From an uncultured Ruminococcus sp. (GTDB lineage: Bacteria > Bacillota > Clostridia > Oscillospirales > CAG-272), in assembly GCA_902783905.1 (NCBI GenBank), contig CACZSP010000119.1:1-5673 (forward strand): 5,673 nt of DNA. Reading direction: 5' to 3'. The position numbers and the translations under genes are program-made. Numbering within the stretch: the first letter of the stretch is position 1; each line of letters opens with the position of its first letter. This document shows, in pieces, positions 4,994 to 5,673 of the stretch. Under the pieces are notes generated by a model. That model did not search any database. It was not told the origin of the DNA and worked only from the letters and a program-made list of their open reading frames with translations.

Positions 4994-5673
4994 TCAGTCG
5001 GCGAACAGCGGGGTCGAAAGATATCTGTCCCCGGTGTCGGGAAGAAGCACCACTACGGTTTTTCCTTCGTTTTCGGGGCGCTTTGCCAGCTGTATCGCGG
5101 CAAAGGTCGCGGCTCCCGAGGAAATACCGACGAGTACGCCCTCTTTCCTGCCGATCAACTTCCCTGTCGCGAAAGCGTCTTCGTTCGCGACGGGGATGAT
5201 CTCGTCGTAAACCTTCGTATTCAGTACGTCGGGAACGAATCCGGCGCCGATGCCCTGGATCTTGTGCGGCCCCGGGACGCCGGTGGAAAGCACGGCGCTC
5301 GAAGCGGGCTCAACGGCAACGACCTTCACGCCGGGATTTTTCGATTTCAGATATTCGCCTACGCCGGTCACTGTGCCTCCCGTGCCGACTCCGGCTACAA
5401 AGATATCAACGTTTCCTTCGGTGTCCTCCCAGATCTCAGGGCCGGTATGCTCGCGGTGAGCCGTCGGATTTGCCGGGTTTACAAACTGACCGGGGATGAA
5501 ACTGTTCGGGATCTGTGCGGCAAGCTCGTTCGCCTTTGCGATGGCTCCCTTCATACCCTTTGCGCCTTCGGTCAGGACTATCTCGGCTCCGTACGCCTTG
5601 ATCAGCTGGCGGCGTTCGACCGACATAGTTTCGGGCATGGTGATTATGATGCGGTAGCCGCGCGCCGCTGCAA
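4994..5673 (-). CDS. cysK: Cysteine synthase (O-acetylserine sulfhydrylase), N-terminus off right edge
   Basis: The frame stays open to the window edge, so the visible part is the C-terminal 225 residues of an enzyme usually near 310. The MPETMS methionine is internal, because the sequence before it (AAARGYRIIIT) is typical of CysK. The enzyme makes L-cysteine from O-acetylserine and sulfide with PLP, in the cytoplasm. Visible landmarks, numbered in the fragment, are MPETMSVERR near 12, the phosphate-binding GTGGT loop at 96-100, EPASSAVLSTG with GPHKIQGIGAGFVP around the active-site cleft, GISSGAA at 182-188 with the Ser that contacts the pyridine nitrogen, and the C-terminal DTGDRYLSTPLF. 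The catalytic lysine lies in the missing N-terminal part. CysM or cystathionine beta-synthase are less likely given the GPHKIQGIGAGF segment. It converges on the lipoprotein gene and is not in the Rrf2 operon, though both could belong to one sulfur regulon. Confidence 0.95.
   Translation of the reverse strand, partial: AAARGYRIIITMPETMSVERRQLIKAYGAEIVLTEGAKGMKGAIAKANELAAQIPNSFIPGQFVNPANPTAHREHTGPEIWEDTEGNVDIFVAGVGTGGTVTGVGEYLKSKNPGVKVVAVEPASSAVLSTGVPGPHKIQGIGAGFVPDVLNTKVYDEIIPVANEDAFATGKLIGRKEGVLVGISSGAATFAAIQLAKRPENEGKTVVVLLPDTGDRYLSTPLFAD

Overview
The window looks like a chromosomal segment of a low-to-moderate GC Bacillota, most likely a Clostridia-type gut anaerobe. The grounds are AGGAG-like ribosome binding sites, sigma-A type promoters, a DUF3737 protein, and a lipoprotein with DUF6273-like repeats, a domain type common in Clostridia. 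I see no mobile element, CRISPR array, tRNA or rRNA. Genus or species cannot be named from this sequence.

Left and middle (1-3274, minus strand): a compact operon reads right to left from a perfect-consensus promoter (TTGACA-17-TATAAT, 3246-3274). Its genes are an Rrf2-family regulator with a cysteine cluster (2733-3182), a DUF3737 right-handed beta-helix protein (1828-2718), a MalY/PatB-type PLP-dependent C-S lyase/aminotransferase (668-1831), and a pectate-lyase-like beta-helix protein that runs off the left edge (1-665). Junctions are tight: 14 nt, a 4-nt ATGA overlap, then 2 nt, so the genes are very probably co-transcribed and partly translationally coupled.

Right half: a divergent promoter (TTGTAT-17-TATAAT with an extended -10, 3379-3407) drives a 484-residue lipoprotein (3459-4913) with two DUF6273-like domains. 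It converges on a cysteine synthase gene (4994-5673, minus strand, N-terminus outside the window). A 22-bp perfect hairpin (4928-4974) sits between the two stop codons and probably terminates both transcripts.

Taken together, the metabolic content points to sulfur amino acid chemistry: a predicted cystathionine beta-lyase-type enzyme, a cysteine synthase, and an Rrf2 regulator from the superfamily that includes CymR and IscR. How two beta-helix proteins fit into an operon with that regulator and enzyme is unexplained and is the most interesting feature here.
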